64,000 nt of DNA from Burkholderia sp. SRS-W-2-2016 (GTDB lineage: Bacteria; Pseudomonadota; Gammaproteobacteria; Burkholderiales; Burkholderiaceae): the NCBI RefSeq assembly GCF_001931485.1, contig NZ_MSDV01000019.1, positions 431,164 through 495,163 on the forward strand, read 5' to 3'. Shown piece after piece: positions 54,244 to 62,714 of this stretch. A program made the translations under genes and the position numbers. Within the stretch, counting starts at the first letter, position 1. Each line of letters begins with the position of its first letter. The notes under the pieces are model-generated. The model saw only the letters and a program-made list of their open reading frames with translations. It searched no databases and was not told the DNA's origin.

Positions 54244-55428
54244 ATGAAAATTTCGTCATCCCTGCAGCGCGCGGGTCTTGGACTGCTGTGCTCGGCCGCC
54301 CTGATCGGGGCCGCGTATGCGCAGACGGCCGCGAACCAGCCTGTGCGCGTCGGCGTGATGTTGCCGTTTACCGGCACCTATGCGCCGCTCGGCGTCGCCA
54401 TCGAGAATGGCTTCAAGCTGTACGTGCAGGAGCAGGGCGGCAAACTGGCGGGGCGTCCGGTCGAATATGTGCGGCTCGACGACGAGTCGGATCCGTCGAA
54501 GGCCGCCGAGAACGCGACGCGTCTGGTGAAGCGCGATCACGTCGATCTGCTGCTCGGCACCGTGCATTCGGGCGTGGCGATGGCGATGGCGAAAGTCGCG
54601 AAAGATACCAACACGTTGCTGATCGTCCCGAATGCGGGCGCGGACAACGTGACGGGGCCGCTGTGCGCGCCGAACATTTTCCGCACGTCGTTTTCGAACT
54701 GGCAGCCCGCGTATGCAATGGGTAAAGTCGCCGCGTCGAAGGGCGCCAAGCACGTCGTGACGCTGACCTGGAAATACGCGGCGGGCGAGGAGTCGGTGCG
54801 AGGTTTCAAGGAAGCATTCGAGGCCGCCGGCGGCAAGGTCGACGAACAACTGACGGTGCCGTTTCCGAACGTCGAATTCCAGTCGCAACTCACACAGATC
54901 GCGGCCGCGAAGCCCGATGCGGTGTATGTCTTTTTCGCCGGCGCGGGCGCGGTCAAATTCGTCCGGGATTACGCGGCGGCCGGTCTGAAAGACAAGATCG
55001 CGCTGTATGGTCCTGGCTTTCTCACCGACGGCACGCTCGATGCGCAAGGCAGCGCCGCCCAGGGCCTGCTGACGACGCTGCACTATGCGGACGGTCTCGG
55101 GCTGCCCAAAGATCAGAGTTTCCGCCTCGACTACGCGAAGACCTACAAGCTGCAGCCGGACGTCTACGCGGTGCAGGGCTATGACGCCGCGCAGCTTCTC
55201 GCCGCGGGTCTGGTCGCGGTCAAGGGCGACATGTCACAGCGTGATGCAATGGTGCACGCGATGGAGCGCGCGAAGATCGACAGTCCGCGCGGCACGTTCG
55301 TGATGTCGAAGGCGCACAACCCGGTGCAGGATATCTATCTGCGTCAGGTCAAGGGCAACGAGAACCATCTGCTGTCCGTCGCTGCGAAGGCGCTAGCCGA
55401 CCCGGCACGGGGCTGCTCGATGAACTGA
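54244..55428 (+). CDS. ABC transporter periplasmic binding protein (Liv type, likely aromatic acid)
   Basis: A 394-residue exported binding protein: signal peptide MKISSSLQRAGLGLLCSAAL cleaved near AYAQ, then VRVGVMLPFTGTYAPLGVAIENGF, GTVHSGVAMAMA and PDAVYVFFAGAGAVKFV, as in LivJ-family periplasmic proteins. In box and related clusters such proteins bind benzoate or similar acids. CGGAGA lies before the ATG. First gene of a five-gene importer operon; the BoxR-type palindrome lies upstream. Confidence 0.9.
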   Translation: MKISSSLQRAGLGLLCSAALIGAAYAQTAANQPVRVGVMLPFTGTYAPLGVAIENGFKLYVQEQGGKLAGRPVEYVRLDDESDPSKAAENATRLVKRDHVDLLLGTVHSGVAMAMAKVAKDTNTLLIVPNAGADNVTGPLCAPNIFRTSFSNWQPAYAMGKVAASKGAKHVVTLTWKYAAGEESVRGFKEAFEAAGGKVDEQLTVPFPNVEFQSQLTQIAAAKPDAVYVFFAGAGAVKFVRDYAAAGLKDKIALYGPGFLTDGTLDAQGSAAQGLLTTLHYADGLGLPKDQSFRLDYAKTYKLQPDVYAVQGYDAAQLLAAGLVAVKGDMSQRDAMVHAMERAKIDSPRGTFVMSKAHNPVQDIYLRQVKGNENHLLSVAAKALADPARGCSMN

Positions 55429-55441
55429 CGAAGGCCGAGCC

Positions 55442-56308
55442 ATGTCTTTCGCGACGTTCCTCGTTCAGTGTCTGAATAGCGTGCAGTACGGCATGCTGCT
55501 GTTTCTGGTGGCCAGCGGCTTGACGCTCGTGTTCGGGATCATGGGCATCATCAATCTCGCGCACGGCAGCTTCTACATGATCGGCGCGTATTTCGCCTTC
55601 ACGCTGACTTCGTTGACGGGCAATCTGTTCGTCGCTTTGCTGCTCGGCGTCGTGTTGTCGCTCGCGATCGGCTACCTGCTCGAATGGGTGTTCTTCAGTT
55701 TCCTGTACGAGCGGGACCATTTGCAGCAGGTGCTGATGACCTATGGGCTGATCCTGATCGTCGAGGAACTGCGCAGCATCCTGGTCGGCGACGACGTGCA
55801 TAGCGTGCCGGTGCCCGCGATTCTGTCGGGCTCGATCGAGATCGGCAACGGGATGCTTTATCCGGTGTACCGGCTGTTCGTGTCGGGCGCCTGCATTGTG
55901 CTGGCGGCGGGTCTGTACTGGCTGATCCGCAAGACGCGCGTCGGCATGGCGATCCGGGCCGGCGCGTCGAATCGCGAGATGGCGCAGTCGCTGGGGATCA
56001 ACATCACGCTGTTGTACCGGGTGGTGTTTTCGCTCGGCTTCGGGCTCGCGGTGATCTCGGGGATGCTGTTCGCGCCGGTGTCGACCGTGTATCCGGGCAT
56101 GGGCAGTCAGATGCTGATCATCTGCTTCCTCGTGGTCGTGATCGGCGGCGTCGGTTCGGTTGCGGGGGCGCTGGTGGCCGCGCTGCTGGTCGGCTTCGTC
56201 GATACGTTCGGCAAGATGTTGTGGCAGGACGGCGCGGGTCTGGCGATTTATCTGCTGATGGCGCTGATCCTGCTGTGGCGGCCGGCCGGTTTGCTGAAGC
56301 GAGGATAA
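55442..56308 (+). CDS. ABC transporter permease, LivH type
   Basis: A 288-residue inner-membrane permease with about eight hydrophobic segments. LivH marks are LNSVQYGMLLFLVASGLTLVFG, INLAHGSFYMIGAYFAF, and the cytoplasmic loop MAIRAGASNREMAQSLGINI that touches the ATPase. It starts 13 bases after the binding-protein gene and forms the channel with the LivM-type partner. Confidence 0.92.
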   Translation: MSFATFLVQCLNSVQYGMLLFLVASGLTLVFGIMGIINLAHGSFYMIGAYFAFTLTSLTGNLFVALLLGVVLSLAIGYLLEWVFFSFLYERDHLQQVLMTYGLILIVEELRSILVGDDVHSVPVPAILSGSIEIGNGMLYPVYRLFVSGACIVLAAGLYWLIRKTRVGMAIRAGASNREMAQSLGINITLLYRVVFSLGFGLAVISGMLFAPVSTVYPGMGSQMLIICFLVVVIGGVGSVAGALVAALLVGFVDTFGKMLWQDGAGLAIYLLMALILLWRPAGLLKRG

Positions 56309-56313
56309 AAGCA

Positions 56314-57381
56314 ATGGCAAAAACTTTTCTCGCGACGCGTCCGGACGGCGGCGCGCCGGGCGCTTCGTGGCCGCGGCGTTTGCGGTGGCCCGCTTGCCTG
56401 GCAGTCCTTGTCGCGCTGGCATTGGCGCCGGTGCTCAGCGGCGGCGGCTACACGATCGAGCTGCTGTCGAAGGTGATGATCGTGGCGATCTTCGCGTTGA
56501 GCCTGCAACTGCTGGTCGGCTGCACGGGGATGGTCAGCCTCGGCCACGCGGCTTTCTTCGGCGCGGGCGCGTACACGACCGCGCTGCTCGCGCCGGAATC
56601 CGGGGCCGCGAATCTGCTGGCGATGCTGGCGGTGTCCGCGGTGGTGGCGCTGCTGCTCGCGTTGATCATCGGCGCACTGGTGCTGCGTACGCGCGGCATC
56701 TATTTCATCATGGTGACGCTCGCGTTCGCGCAGATGCTGTATTACCTCGTGCACGACGGCAAGGGTTTCGGCGGCAGCGACGGCAGCTATATCTACTTCA
56801 AGCCGGTGCTCGGCGCGTTCGGCTGGAAGTGGCTCGACACCGCCAGGGCCGGCCACTTCTACTGGTGCGTGCTCGCCGTGCTGGTGGCAACCGTCGCGGT
56901 ATTGCAGCTGACGATGCGCTCGCGCTTCGGCCACGCGCTGACCGGCATCAAGCATAACGAGCAGCGGATGACCGCGTCGGGCTATCCGGTGTTCTTCTAC
57001 AAACTCGCGAGCTTTGCGATTGGCGGTTCGCTGGCCGGCATCGCCGGTTCGCTCTATGCGTTCCAGTACGGCTACGTGAATCCCGAACTGTTCTCGTGGC
57101 GCCAGTCCGGCGATGTGCTGCTGATGGTGATTCTCGGCGGCTCGGGTTTCGGCGGCGCGATTACCGGCGCGCTGGCGTTCGTACTGCTGAGCGACTGGCT
57201 CGCGGAACTGACCAAACACTGGCAGCTGCTGTTCGGAGTTCTGATCATCGTGGCCGTCGCCGTGATGCCGCACGGCATCTCGGGCTTTGCGGCCACGCTG
57301 TGCGCGCGCTTCGAGCGCGGCCGCGGCGCTCGCGGCGGATCGAACGACGGTGTTGCATCGGACGAGGAGAGCGCCGCGTGA
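56314..57381 (+). CDS. ABC transporter permease, LivM type
   Basis: A 355-residue inner-membrane permease. It shows GGGYTIELLSKVMIVAIFALSLQ, VSLGHAAFFGAGAYTTALL and the coupling loop FGHALTGIKHNEQRMTASG. The ATG at 56314 is chosen for its GAGG site and five-base gap after LivH; the frame is open from 56221. Its stop overlaps the GTG of the ATPase gene by four bases. Confidence 0.92.
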   Translation: MAKTFLATRPDGGAPGASWPRRLRWPACLAVLVALALAPVLSGGGYTIELLSKVMIVAIFALSLQLLVGCTGMVSLGHAAFFGAGAYTTALLAPESGAANLLAMLAVSAVVALLLALIIGALVLRTRGIYFIMVTLAFAQMLYYLVHDGKGFGGSDGSYIYFKPVLGAFGWKWLDTARAGHFYWCVLAVLVATVAVLQLTMRSRFGHALTGIKHNEQRMTASGYPVFFYKLASFAIGGSLAGIAGSLYAFQYGYVNPELFSWRQSGDVLLMVILGGSGFGGAITGALAFVLLSDWLAELTKHWQLLFGVLIIVAVAVMPHGISGFAATLCARFERGRGARGGSNDGVASDEESAA

Positions 57382-58169
57382 GCGATGATAAAAACAGCCG
57401 CGCCGCTGCCGGCGCGCATCGCGACGGTCTTCAGGCCGTTGGCTTGACGAAGCGTTTCGGCGGCCTCGTGGCGGTGCGGGACGTGTCGGTTCGCGTCGAA
57501 ATGGGCACGGTCCATAGCGTGATCGGGACCAACGGCGCGGGCAAGTCCACGCTGATCAACCTGCTGTGCGGAGAACTGACGCCGACCTCGGGCGACGTGA
57601 AGCTGCACGGGCAGTCGGTCGGCAGTTGGCCGCAACGGCGCAGAGCGTGTGCCGGAATCGGCCGGACCTATCAGCGCAACAACGTGTTTGCGCCGCTGAC
57701 GGTCCGGGAAAACTGCCGGCTCGCGGCCCAGGCGCATCATCCTCGCCCATGGCGGGTGCATGAAGCGGCGAGCCAGTGCGCGGTGAGCAACGAGCGGGCG
57801 AGTGAAGCGCTGGAGCGCACCGGCTTGACGAAATACGCGGAGCGGCTGGCCGGCACGCTGTCTCATGGACAAAAGCGCCAGCTCGAAATCGCGATGTGTC
57901 TCGCCGGCCGCCCCGACGTGCTGCTGCTCGACGAACCGTTGGCCGGGATGGGTCCGGAGGAAACCTCGCGGGTGCTCGATCTGCTGAACGAGCTGCGTCC
58001 GACCCACGCGATTCTGCTGGTCGAGCACGACATGGACGCGGTGTTCGCGATTTCCGACCGGGTCACCGTGATGGTCGACGGCGCGGTGATCGCTTCCGAT
58101 ACGGCCGCGGCCGTCAAGGAAGACCGCGCGGTACAAAACGCCTATCTGGGAGCCGTGGATGCGCACTGA
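57378..58169 (+). CDS. ABC transporter ATPase, LivG type
   Basis: A 263-residue cytoplasmic ATPase: Walker A GTNGAGKST, signature LSHGQKRQLEIAM, Walker B VLLLDEPLAGM and the switch histidine in LLVEHDMDAV. The GTG at 57378 overlaps the LivM stop (GTGA), with GAGGAG upstream. The family LivG marker is the QRNNVFAPLTV region after the Q-loop. It pairs with the LivF-type ATPase downstream. Confidence 0.92.
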   Translation: MSDDKNSRAAAGAHRDGLQAVGLTKRFGGLVAVRDVSVRVEMGTVHSVIGTNGAGKSTLINLLCGELTPTSGDVKLHGQSVGSWPQRRRACAGIGRTYQRNNVFAPLTVRENCRLAAQAHHPRPWRVHEAASQCAVSNERASEALERTGLTKYAERLAGTLSHGQKRQLEIAMCLAGRPDVLLLDEPLAGMGPEETSRVLDLLNELRPTHAILLVEHDMDAVFAISDRVTVMVDGAVIASDTAAAVKEDRAVQNAYLGAVDAH

Positions 58170-58896
58170 GCCGCAATCTGCAACGCCGCCGCTGTTGCTG
58201 CAGGCGAGCGGCGTGAACGCGTGGTATGGCTCGAGCCACGCGCTGCGCGGTGTCGACGTTGGCTTGCGCGAAGGCGAAACGCTCGCGCTGATGGGCAGAA
58301 ACGGGATGGGCAAGTCCACGCTGATCCGCAGCCTGCTCGGGCATATCAGAACCCGCAGCGGACAGATCCGCATCAACGGTATCGATGTCTCGTCGGCGCG
58401 CCCGCACGTGGTGGCCCGCATGGGCGTCGCGTATGTCCCCGAGGGGCGCGGCGTGTTTCCGAATCTGTCGGTGAAGGAGAATCTGTTGCTGGCCGGGCGG
58501 CCCGGTGCAGACGGCAGCCGGCAATGGACGCTCGAACGCGTGCTGGAGACGTTTCCGCGCCTGAAGGAGCGGCTCGGCAACGGCGGCGCGCAGTTGTCGG
58601 GCGGCGAGCAGCAGATGCTCGCGATCGGCCGCGCGCTGATGACCAACCCGCGCTGCATGATCCTCGACGAAGCGACCGAAGGCCTCGCGCCGAAGATCGT
58701 GCAGGAGATCTGGAACGTGATCTCGGTGATTCGGGCCAATGGGATCGCGACGGTGATCGTCGACCGGAATTATCGGGCGGTGCTGGAGCAGGCCGACCGC
58801 GCGCTGATTCTCGAGAAGGGATGCGCGGTCGCGAATGCGCCGGCCGCCGAGATTGCCGCCGACGGCGCGTTATTGCAGCGCTACCTGGGGGTCTGA
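58159..58896 (+). CDS. ABC transporter ATPase, LivF type
   Basis: A 245-residue ATPase with Walker A GRNGMGKST, signature LSGGEQQMLAIGRAL and Walker B MILDEATEGLAP. The switch histidine of typical LivF (VEQN or VEHN) reads VDRNYRAVL here, an unusual replacement in the H-loop position. It overlaps the LivG gene by 11 bases and ends the importer operon, 173 bases before boxR. Confidence 0.9.
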   Translation: MRTEPQSATPPLLLQASGVNAWYGSSHALRGVDVGLREGETLALMGRNGMGKSTLIRSLLGHIRTRSGQIRINGIDVSSARPHVVARMGVAYVPEGRGVFPNLSVKENLLLAGRPGADGSRQWTLERVLETFPRLKERLGNGGAQLSGGEQQMLAIGRALMTNPRCMILDEATEGLAPKIVQEIWNVISVIRANGIATVIVDRNYRAVLEQADRALILEKGCAVANAPAAEIAADGALLQRYLGV

Positions 58897-59069
58897 TTCG
58901 GCGCTCAGTCAGCCGCTTACTGATTTCTCACCCGTTCCATGCTCGCCCGGCCGCGGCATCCCAATTAGCGCGACAACTTGCGATATATGGCGGGTTTCGT
59001 GAAATTTGGCTACTTGCCAGATGCATTTCAAGCATTATAGTGCTGGTATATGCAAAAAAGGCTTGGAAG

Positions 59070-60017
59070 ATGAAGCGGACTGACTCGACGGACAGTGAAC
59101 ATCCCCCTGGCGATGAAGCCGGGGCCGACGCGGCGCGCGCCGTGCGCGATCCCTTTCTGGCGGCGATGGGCGATCGCGTGCGGCTGCTGCGCGCGCGGCG
59201 CGGGATGACGCGCAAGGCGCTGGCCGTCGAAACGGGGCTGTCCGAGCGGCACCTGGCCACGCTGGAGTCGGGCGCCGGCAATCCGTCGATCCAGGTGTTG
59301 CGGCAACTGGCGGCGTCGTTGAACTGCTCGCTCGCGGAAGTGATCGGCGACGTGACGACGCTGTCCGCGGAATGGCTGTTCATTCGCGAGCTTCTGCAAG
59401 GGCGCGACCAGTCGGCGCTACGCCGCGCGCGCTCGGCACTCGCCGATCTGTTCGAACAGACGCCGGCCGATCCGCACCGCAACGACCGCGTCGCGTTGAT
59501 CGGCTTGCGCGGCGCCGGAAAGTCGACATTGGGCAAGATGCTCGCGCAGGAGCTGAAGAAGCCGTTCATCGAACTGACGAAAATCATCGAGCAACTGGCC
59601 GGCTGCCCGCCGTCCGAGATTCATTCGCTGTATGGCGCGAGTGCTTACCGGCGCTACGAGCAGCGTGCGTTGGAGGCGGTGATCGCCGAGCATCCGAGCG
59701 CGGTGATCGCGTCGCCCGGCGGCCTGGTGTCGGAGTCGGCGACCTTCAATACGCTGCTCGGCCACTGCTTTACGATCTGGCTGCGCGCGACGCCGGAGGA
59801 GCATATGCGCCGCGTGATCGCGCAAGGCGATATGCGGCCGATGTCCGGCAATCGCGAGGCAATGGACGATCTCAAACGGATCCTCGCCGGGCGGGGCGAA
59901 CTTTATGGCCGCGCCGATATGAGTTTCGACACCAGCGACAAGACCCTCGCCGACGCATACCTGCAACTGCGCGACCGGATCGCTGCCCACCTGGGCGCGG
60001 AGGCGCCGCAGAGTTAG
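59070..60017 (+). CDS. boxR: BoxR: XRE helix-turn-helix fused to a shikimate-kinase-like domain
   Basis: A 315-residue regulator. Residues about 35-90 are an XRE helix-turn-helix (LLRARRGMTRKALAVETGLSE, LATLESGAGNPS); from about 145 the protein is a shikimate-kinase-like domain with P-loop GLRGAGKST and the SPGGLVSESATF segment. This layout defines BzdR/BoxR, which sense benzoyl-CoA and repress aerobic benzoate-box genes. The ATG at 59070 follows AAGG eight bases upstream. No box catalytic gene is in the window; the ABC importer precedes it on the same strand. TGCA copies lie at 59022 and 59051 in its upstream gap. Confidence 0.9.
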   Translation: MKRTDSTDSEHPPGDEAGADAARAVRDPFLAAMGDRVRLLRARRGMTRKALAVETGLSERHLATLESGAGNPSIQVLRQLAASLNCSLAEVIGDVTTLSAEWLFIRELLQGRDQSALRRARSALADLFEQTPADPHRNDRVALIGLRGAGKSTLGKMLAQELKKPFIELTKIIEQLAGCPPSEIHSLYGASAYRRYEQRALEAVIAEHPSAVIASPGGLVSESATFNTLLGHCFTIWLRATPEEHMRRVIAQGDMRPMSGNREAMDDLKRILAGRGELYGRADMSFDTSDKTLADAYLQLRDRIAAHLGAEAPQS

Positions 60018-60050
60018 CACACGACCTTCACTTCGCTCGCATCTCCCGGA

Positions 60051-60076
60051 AACCGACGCTCGCGTCGGTTTTTTTT
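60051..60076 (+). terminator. Rho-independent terminator after boxR
   Basis: AACCGACG pairs with CGTCGGTT around a four-base loop, followed by further T residues. It lies 34 bases after the boxR stop and separates it from the porin gene. Confidence 0.9.
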
Positions 60077-60292
60077 CGTCTGTCGCCGTCGCGGGGGTGA
60101 TCGTAGGCGGCGAAATAAACGATGAATATGAAAAAAACTTCATGAAAATCTTGTCAGAATAACGAAAAAGCGCACATTACTGCATGCTCCGTTTATTATT
60201 ACAAGTCGAAAGGTTGGCCGGGCGAAGACTCGGCGACAGCACTTGTCGGCATTTGTGCTGGCAGGAACGCACAAAAACCACGGAGGTGACGG

Positions 60293-61426
60293 ATGAAAAT
60301 GCAGTATTGGGTGGCCGCGGGCTGTTGTGCATTGAGCGTGTCGGCGTACGCAAAAACCAGCATCACGTTGTTCGGCATCATCGACAACGGCATCGAATAT
60401 GTGTCGAACGCCAATCCCGCCGGCGAGAAGCTCGTGCGGATGCCGGCGATCACCGGCGAACTGCCGTCGCGCTGGGGCGTGCGCGGCTCGGAGGACCTGG
60501 GCGGCAATCTGCAGGCGGTGTTCACGCTCGAAAGCGGCTTCAACGCGCGCGACGGCGAACTGGGCCTCGCGAACCGGCTGTTCGGCCGCCAGGCATGGGT
60601 CGGTCTCGCAAGTCCATACGGACAACTGAGCTTCGGCCGTCAATACACGATGACCTCGTGGGCCAATAAGGATTCCGATATTCTCGGCCCCGACATCTTC
60701 GGCTCCGGCGCGCTCGACCCCGCTTACGCGAATGCCAGAAGCGACAACGCGATCGCGTACAAGGGCAAGTTCAATGGACTCACGCTCGGCGCGACCTATT
60801 CGTTCGGCCGCGAGAGCTCGGCGTACGGCACCACGCCGCGACAAGGCCCTTGTGCGGGCCAGGTCGCGGGCGCGCGGACGCAATGCCGGCAATGGTCCGC
60901 GCTGCTGAAGTACGACGCCAGCAGCTTCGGCGTGGCGGCGGCCTACGACGAACAACGCGGCGGCGGCAACGCGGCGGCCAACTTTTTCGATGGCATCGCG
61001 CCGGTCCCGCTGACAAACGCGGCTGACAAGGATATCCGCATGCAGTTGAACGGCTGGGCCAAGCTCCGCGGCCTCAAAGTCGGCGGCGGCTGGGCCGGGC
61101 GCCGCGTGAGGCCGGATTCGCCGGCAATCGCGAACGTGTATGCCGATCTGTTTTATCTGGGCGCGTCGTATCCGGTCACGTCGTCTTTTATCGTCGACGG
61201 CGAAGTCTTTCGCGTGGTGAATGCCCGCCACAACACCCGCGCCACGATGGGCACGCTGCGCAGCACCTATCTGCTGAGCGCGCGCACCGCGGTTTATCTG
61301 CAGGGCGCGTATCTGGCCAACAGCGCGCAGGCCGCTTACACGCTCAGCACCGGTGGCGGCGGCACGACGCCCGCGAAAGGCGCTTCCCAGCTCGGCATGG
61401 CGGCGGGCATCCGGCACAGTTTCTGA
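60293..61426 (+). CDS. Gram-negative porin, OmpC-like (paralogue of the one at 2517)
   Basis: A 377-residue outer-membrane porin. Signal peptide MKMQYWVAAGCCALSVSAYA, mature start KTSITLFGIIDNGIEYV. It shares with the other porin the block LPSRWGxRGxExLGG, GRQAWVG, GRQYTM, LGPDI, the loop cysteine pair (GPCAG and TQCRQ) and the end GIRHSF. GGAGG precedes the ATG. Its place between boxR and catR suggests it admits benzoate or similar acids. Confidence 0.93.
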   Translation: MKMQYWVAAGCCALSVSAYAKTSITLFGIIDNGIEYVSNANPAGEKLVRMPAITGELPSRWGVRGSEDLGGNLQAVFTLESGFNARDGELGLANRLFGRQAWVGLASPYGQLSFGRQYTMTSWANKDSDILGPDIFGSGALDPAYANARSDNAIAYKGKFNGLTLGATYSFGRESSAYGTTPRQGPCAGQVAGARTQCRQWSALLKYDASSFGVAAAYDEQRGGGNAAANFFDGIAPVPLTNAADKDIRMQLNGWAKLRGLKVGGGWAGRRVRPDSPAIANVYADLFYLGASYPVTSSFIVDGEVFRVVNARHNTRATMGTLRSTYLLSARTAVYLQGAYLANSAQAAYTLSTGGGGTTPAKGASQLGMAAGIRHSF

Positions 61427-61448
61427 GCCCGGCGTGCGGGCCGCGCTG

Positions 61449-61520
61449 CGAGTCCCCGCTGCGAGTCCCCGCTTCGAGTCCCCGCTTCGAGTCCCCGCTT
61501 CGAGTCCCCGCTTCGAGTCT
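61449..61520. repeat. 13-base tandem repeat, about six units
   Basis: The unit CGAGTCCCCGCTT (variant CTG in the first two copies) begins at 61449, 61462, 61475, 61488, 61501 and 61514, the last copy degenerate. It lies in the 158-base gap between the porin stop and the convergent catR stop. Such minisatellites change copy number readily; no function seen. Confidence 0.9.
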
Positions 61521-61584
61521 CGTCAGGCAAGCTCGCTCGCTCAGGATGCCCGATCAGGATCCCTGATCGATTGCGCAGGCCAGC

Positions 61585-62520
61585 TCAATCGCGATGCGCC
61601 GGCTTACTCAGGTCATCCGTTTCCAGCCAGGACGGACGTTCCGCGTACATCTCGTCGATCAGGCGTCTGACCAGGTCGATATAGATCGAATTGTCGTTGA
61701 CGCGATGATTGAAGATCACCGGCGAGGTTGCGCGGTCGCTGTCGAGCAGGCGGTAATGCACGTCCTGGCGCACCTGCCGCGCGGACGCCGGCACCACGCA
61801 GACGCCGAACTCGGCGGCGACGAGACCGAGCGCGCTCTGGATTTCGCGCACTTCCAGCACTTCGCCGACCTGCACGCCATGACCGTGCAACACGTTCAGG
61901 ACCTGGTCGGCGAAGCCCGGGCGCGGCTCTTTCGGATACACGATCAGCTTCTGGCCGGCCAGTTCGCTCATCGGCAGCGGGCCCGCCTGCTGGGCCATCG
62001 GTGAGCGGATCGGCACCACGACGGCGAGGCGCTCTTCACGCAGCACGATGCCGGCAACGTTCGGATCGTTGTGGTGCACGCGGCCGAAGCCGATATCGAT
62101 GCGGCCTTCCTTGAGCGCGTCGATCTGTTGCATCGACATCAGCTCGACCATCTGGATGTCCAGTTCCGGCGCGTTCTGGCGCAGCTTGCGCAGCAGCGTC
62201 GGCAAGCCGGCGTACAGCACGGAGCCGACGAAGCCGATCGACAGCACGCTGCGTTGATGCAGGCCGACATGGCGGGCGGCGGCTTTCATCTGTTCGACCC
62301 GCCCGAGCACCTGCATCGCCTGTTCGTAAAGCAGCCGGCCGGCGTCGGTCATCCGGACCGGGCGGGTGTGGCGAATCAGCAGCGCGACGCCGATTTCCTC
62401 CTCGAGCAGCTGGATTTGCCGGCTGAGAGGCGGCTGCGCGATGTTCAGCAGCTCGGCGGCGCGTGTGAAGTTTTTTTCACGTGCGACCGTGACGAAGTAC
62501 CTGAGCTGGCGGATGTCCAT
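61585..62520 (-). CDS. catR: LysR-family regulator of the cat genes (CatR/BenM type)
   Basis: A 311-residue LysR protein. The helix-turn-helix reads MDIRQLRYFVTVAREKNFTRAA, then LLNIAQPPLSRQIQLLEEEIG. The effector domain resembles CatR/CatM/BenM, activators responding to cis,cis-muconate or benzoate (LSIGFVGSVLYAGLPTLLRK). The ATG at 62520 has GGGAG upstream; the frame is open further up without homology. Divergent from catB, its classical target. Confidence 0.9.
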   Translation of the reverse strand: MDIRQLRYFVTVAREKNFTRAAELLNIAQPPLSRQIQLLEEEIGVALLIRHTRPVRMTDAGRLLYEQAMQVLGRVEQMKAAARHVGLHQRSVLSIGFVGSVLYAGLPTLLRKLRQNAPELDIQMVELMSMQQIDALKEGRIDIGFGRVHHNDPNVAGIVLREERLAVVVPIRSPMAQQAGPLPMSELAGQKLIVYPKEPRPGFADQVLNVLHGHGVQVGEVLEVREIQSALGLVAAEFGVCVVPASARQVRQDVHYRLLDSDRATSPVIFNHRVNDNSIYIDLVRRLIDEMYAERPSWLETDDLSKPAHRD

Positions 62521-62550
62521 GGCTTCTGTCTCCCATAAGTGACCAGGGTT

Positions 62551-62634
62551 TTCAATACCTACTTCATATGTTGCGATGCAAAAACCCGAATAAATTCGGG
62601 CTTCGCGCCGATTCGATATTTTATAGGTATTGAA
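62551..62634. promoter_or_regulatory. catR-catB control region with inverted repeats
   Basis: TTCAATACCTA (62551-62561) recurs in reverse complement as TAGGTATTGAA (62624-62634), 11-base perfect arms separated by 62 bases. Between them lies CCCGAAT-AA-ATTCGGG (62585-62600). Two related distant sites are usual for LysR activators, whose tetramer bends the DNA. TCCAA-N6-TTGGA at 62640-62655 is a further weak repeat. Confidence 0.55.
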
Positions 62635-62714
62635 GCCGATCCAAAAAGTATTGGACGCTATAAAAGCTGGCGGGTATAAATCCATGCAACATAGTTCATT
62701 CTGCAGGATTGGCG

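Noticed and set aside
61449..61520. Possible CRISPR array
   Set aside because: Units are adjacent 13-base repeats without spacers.
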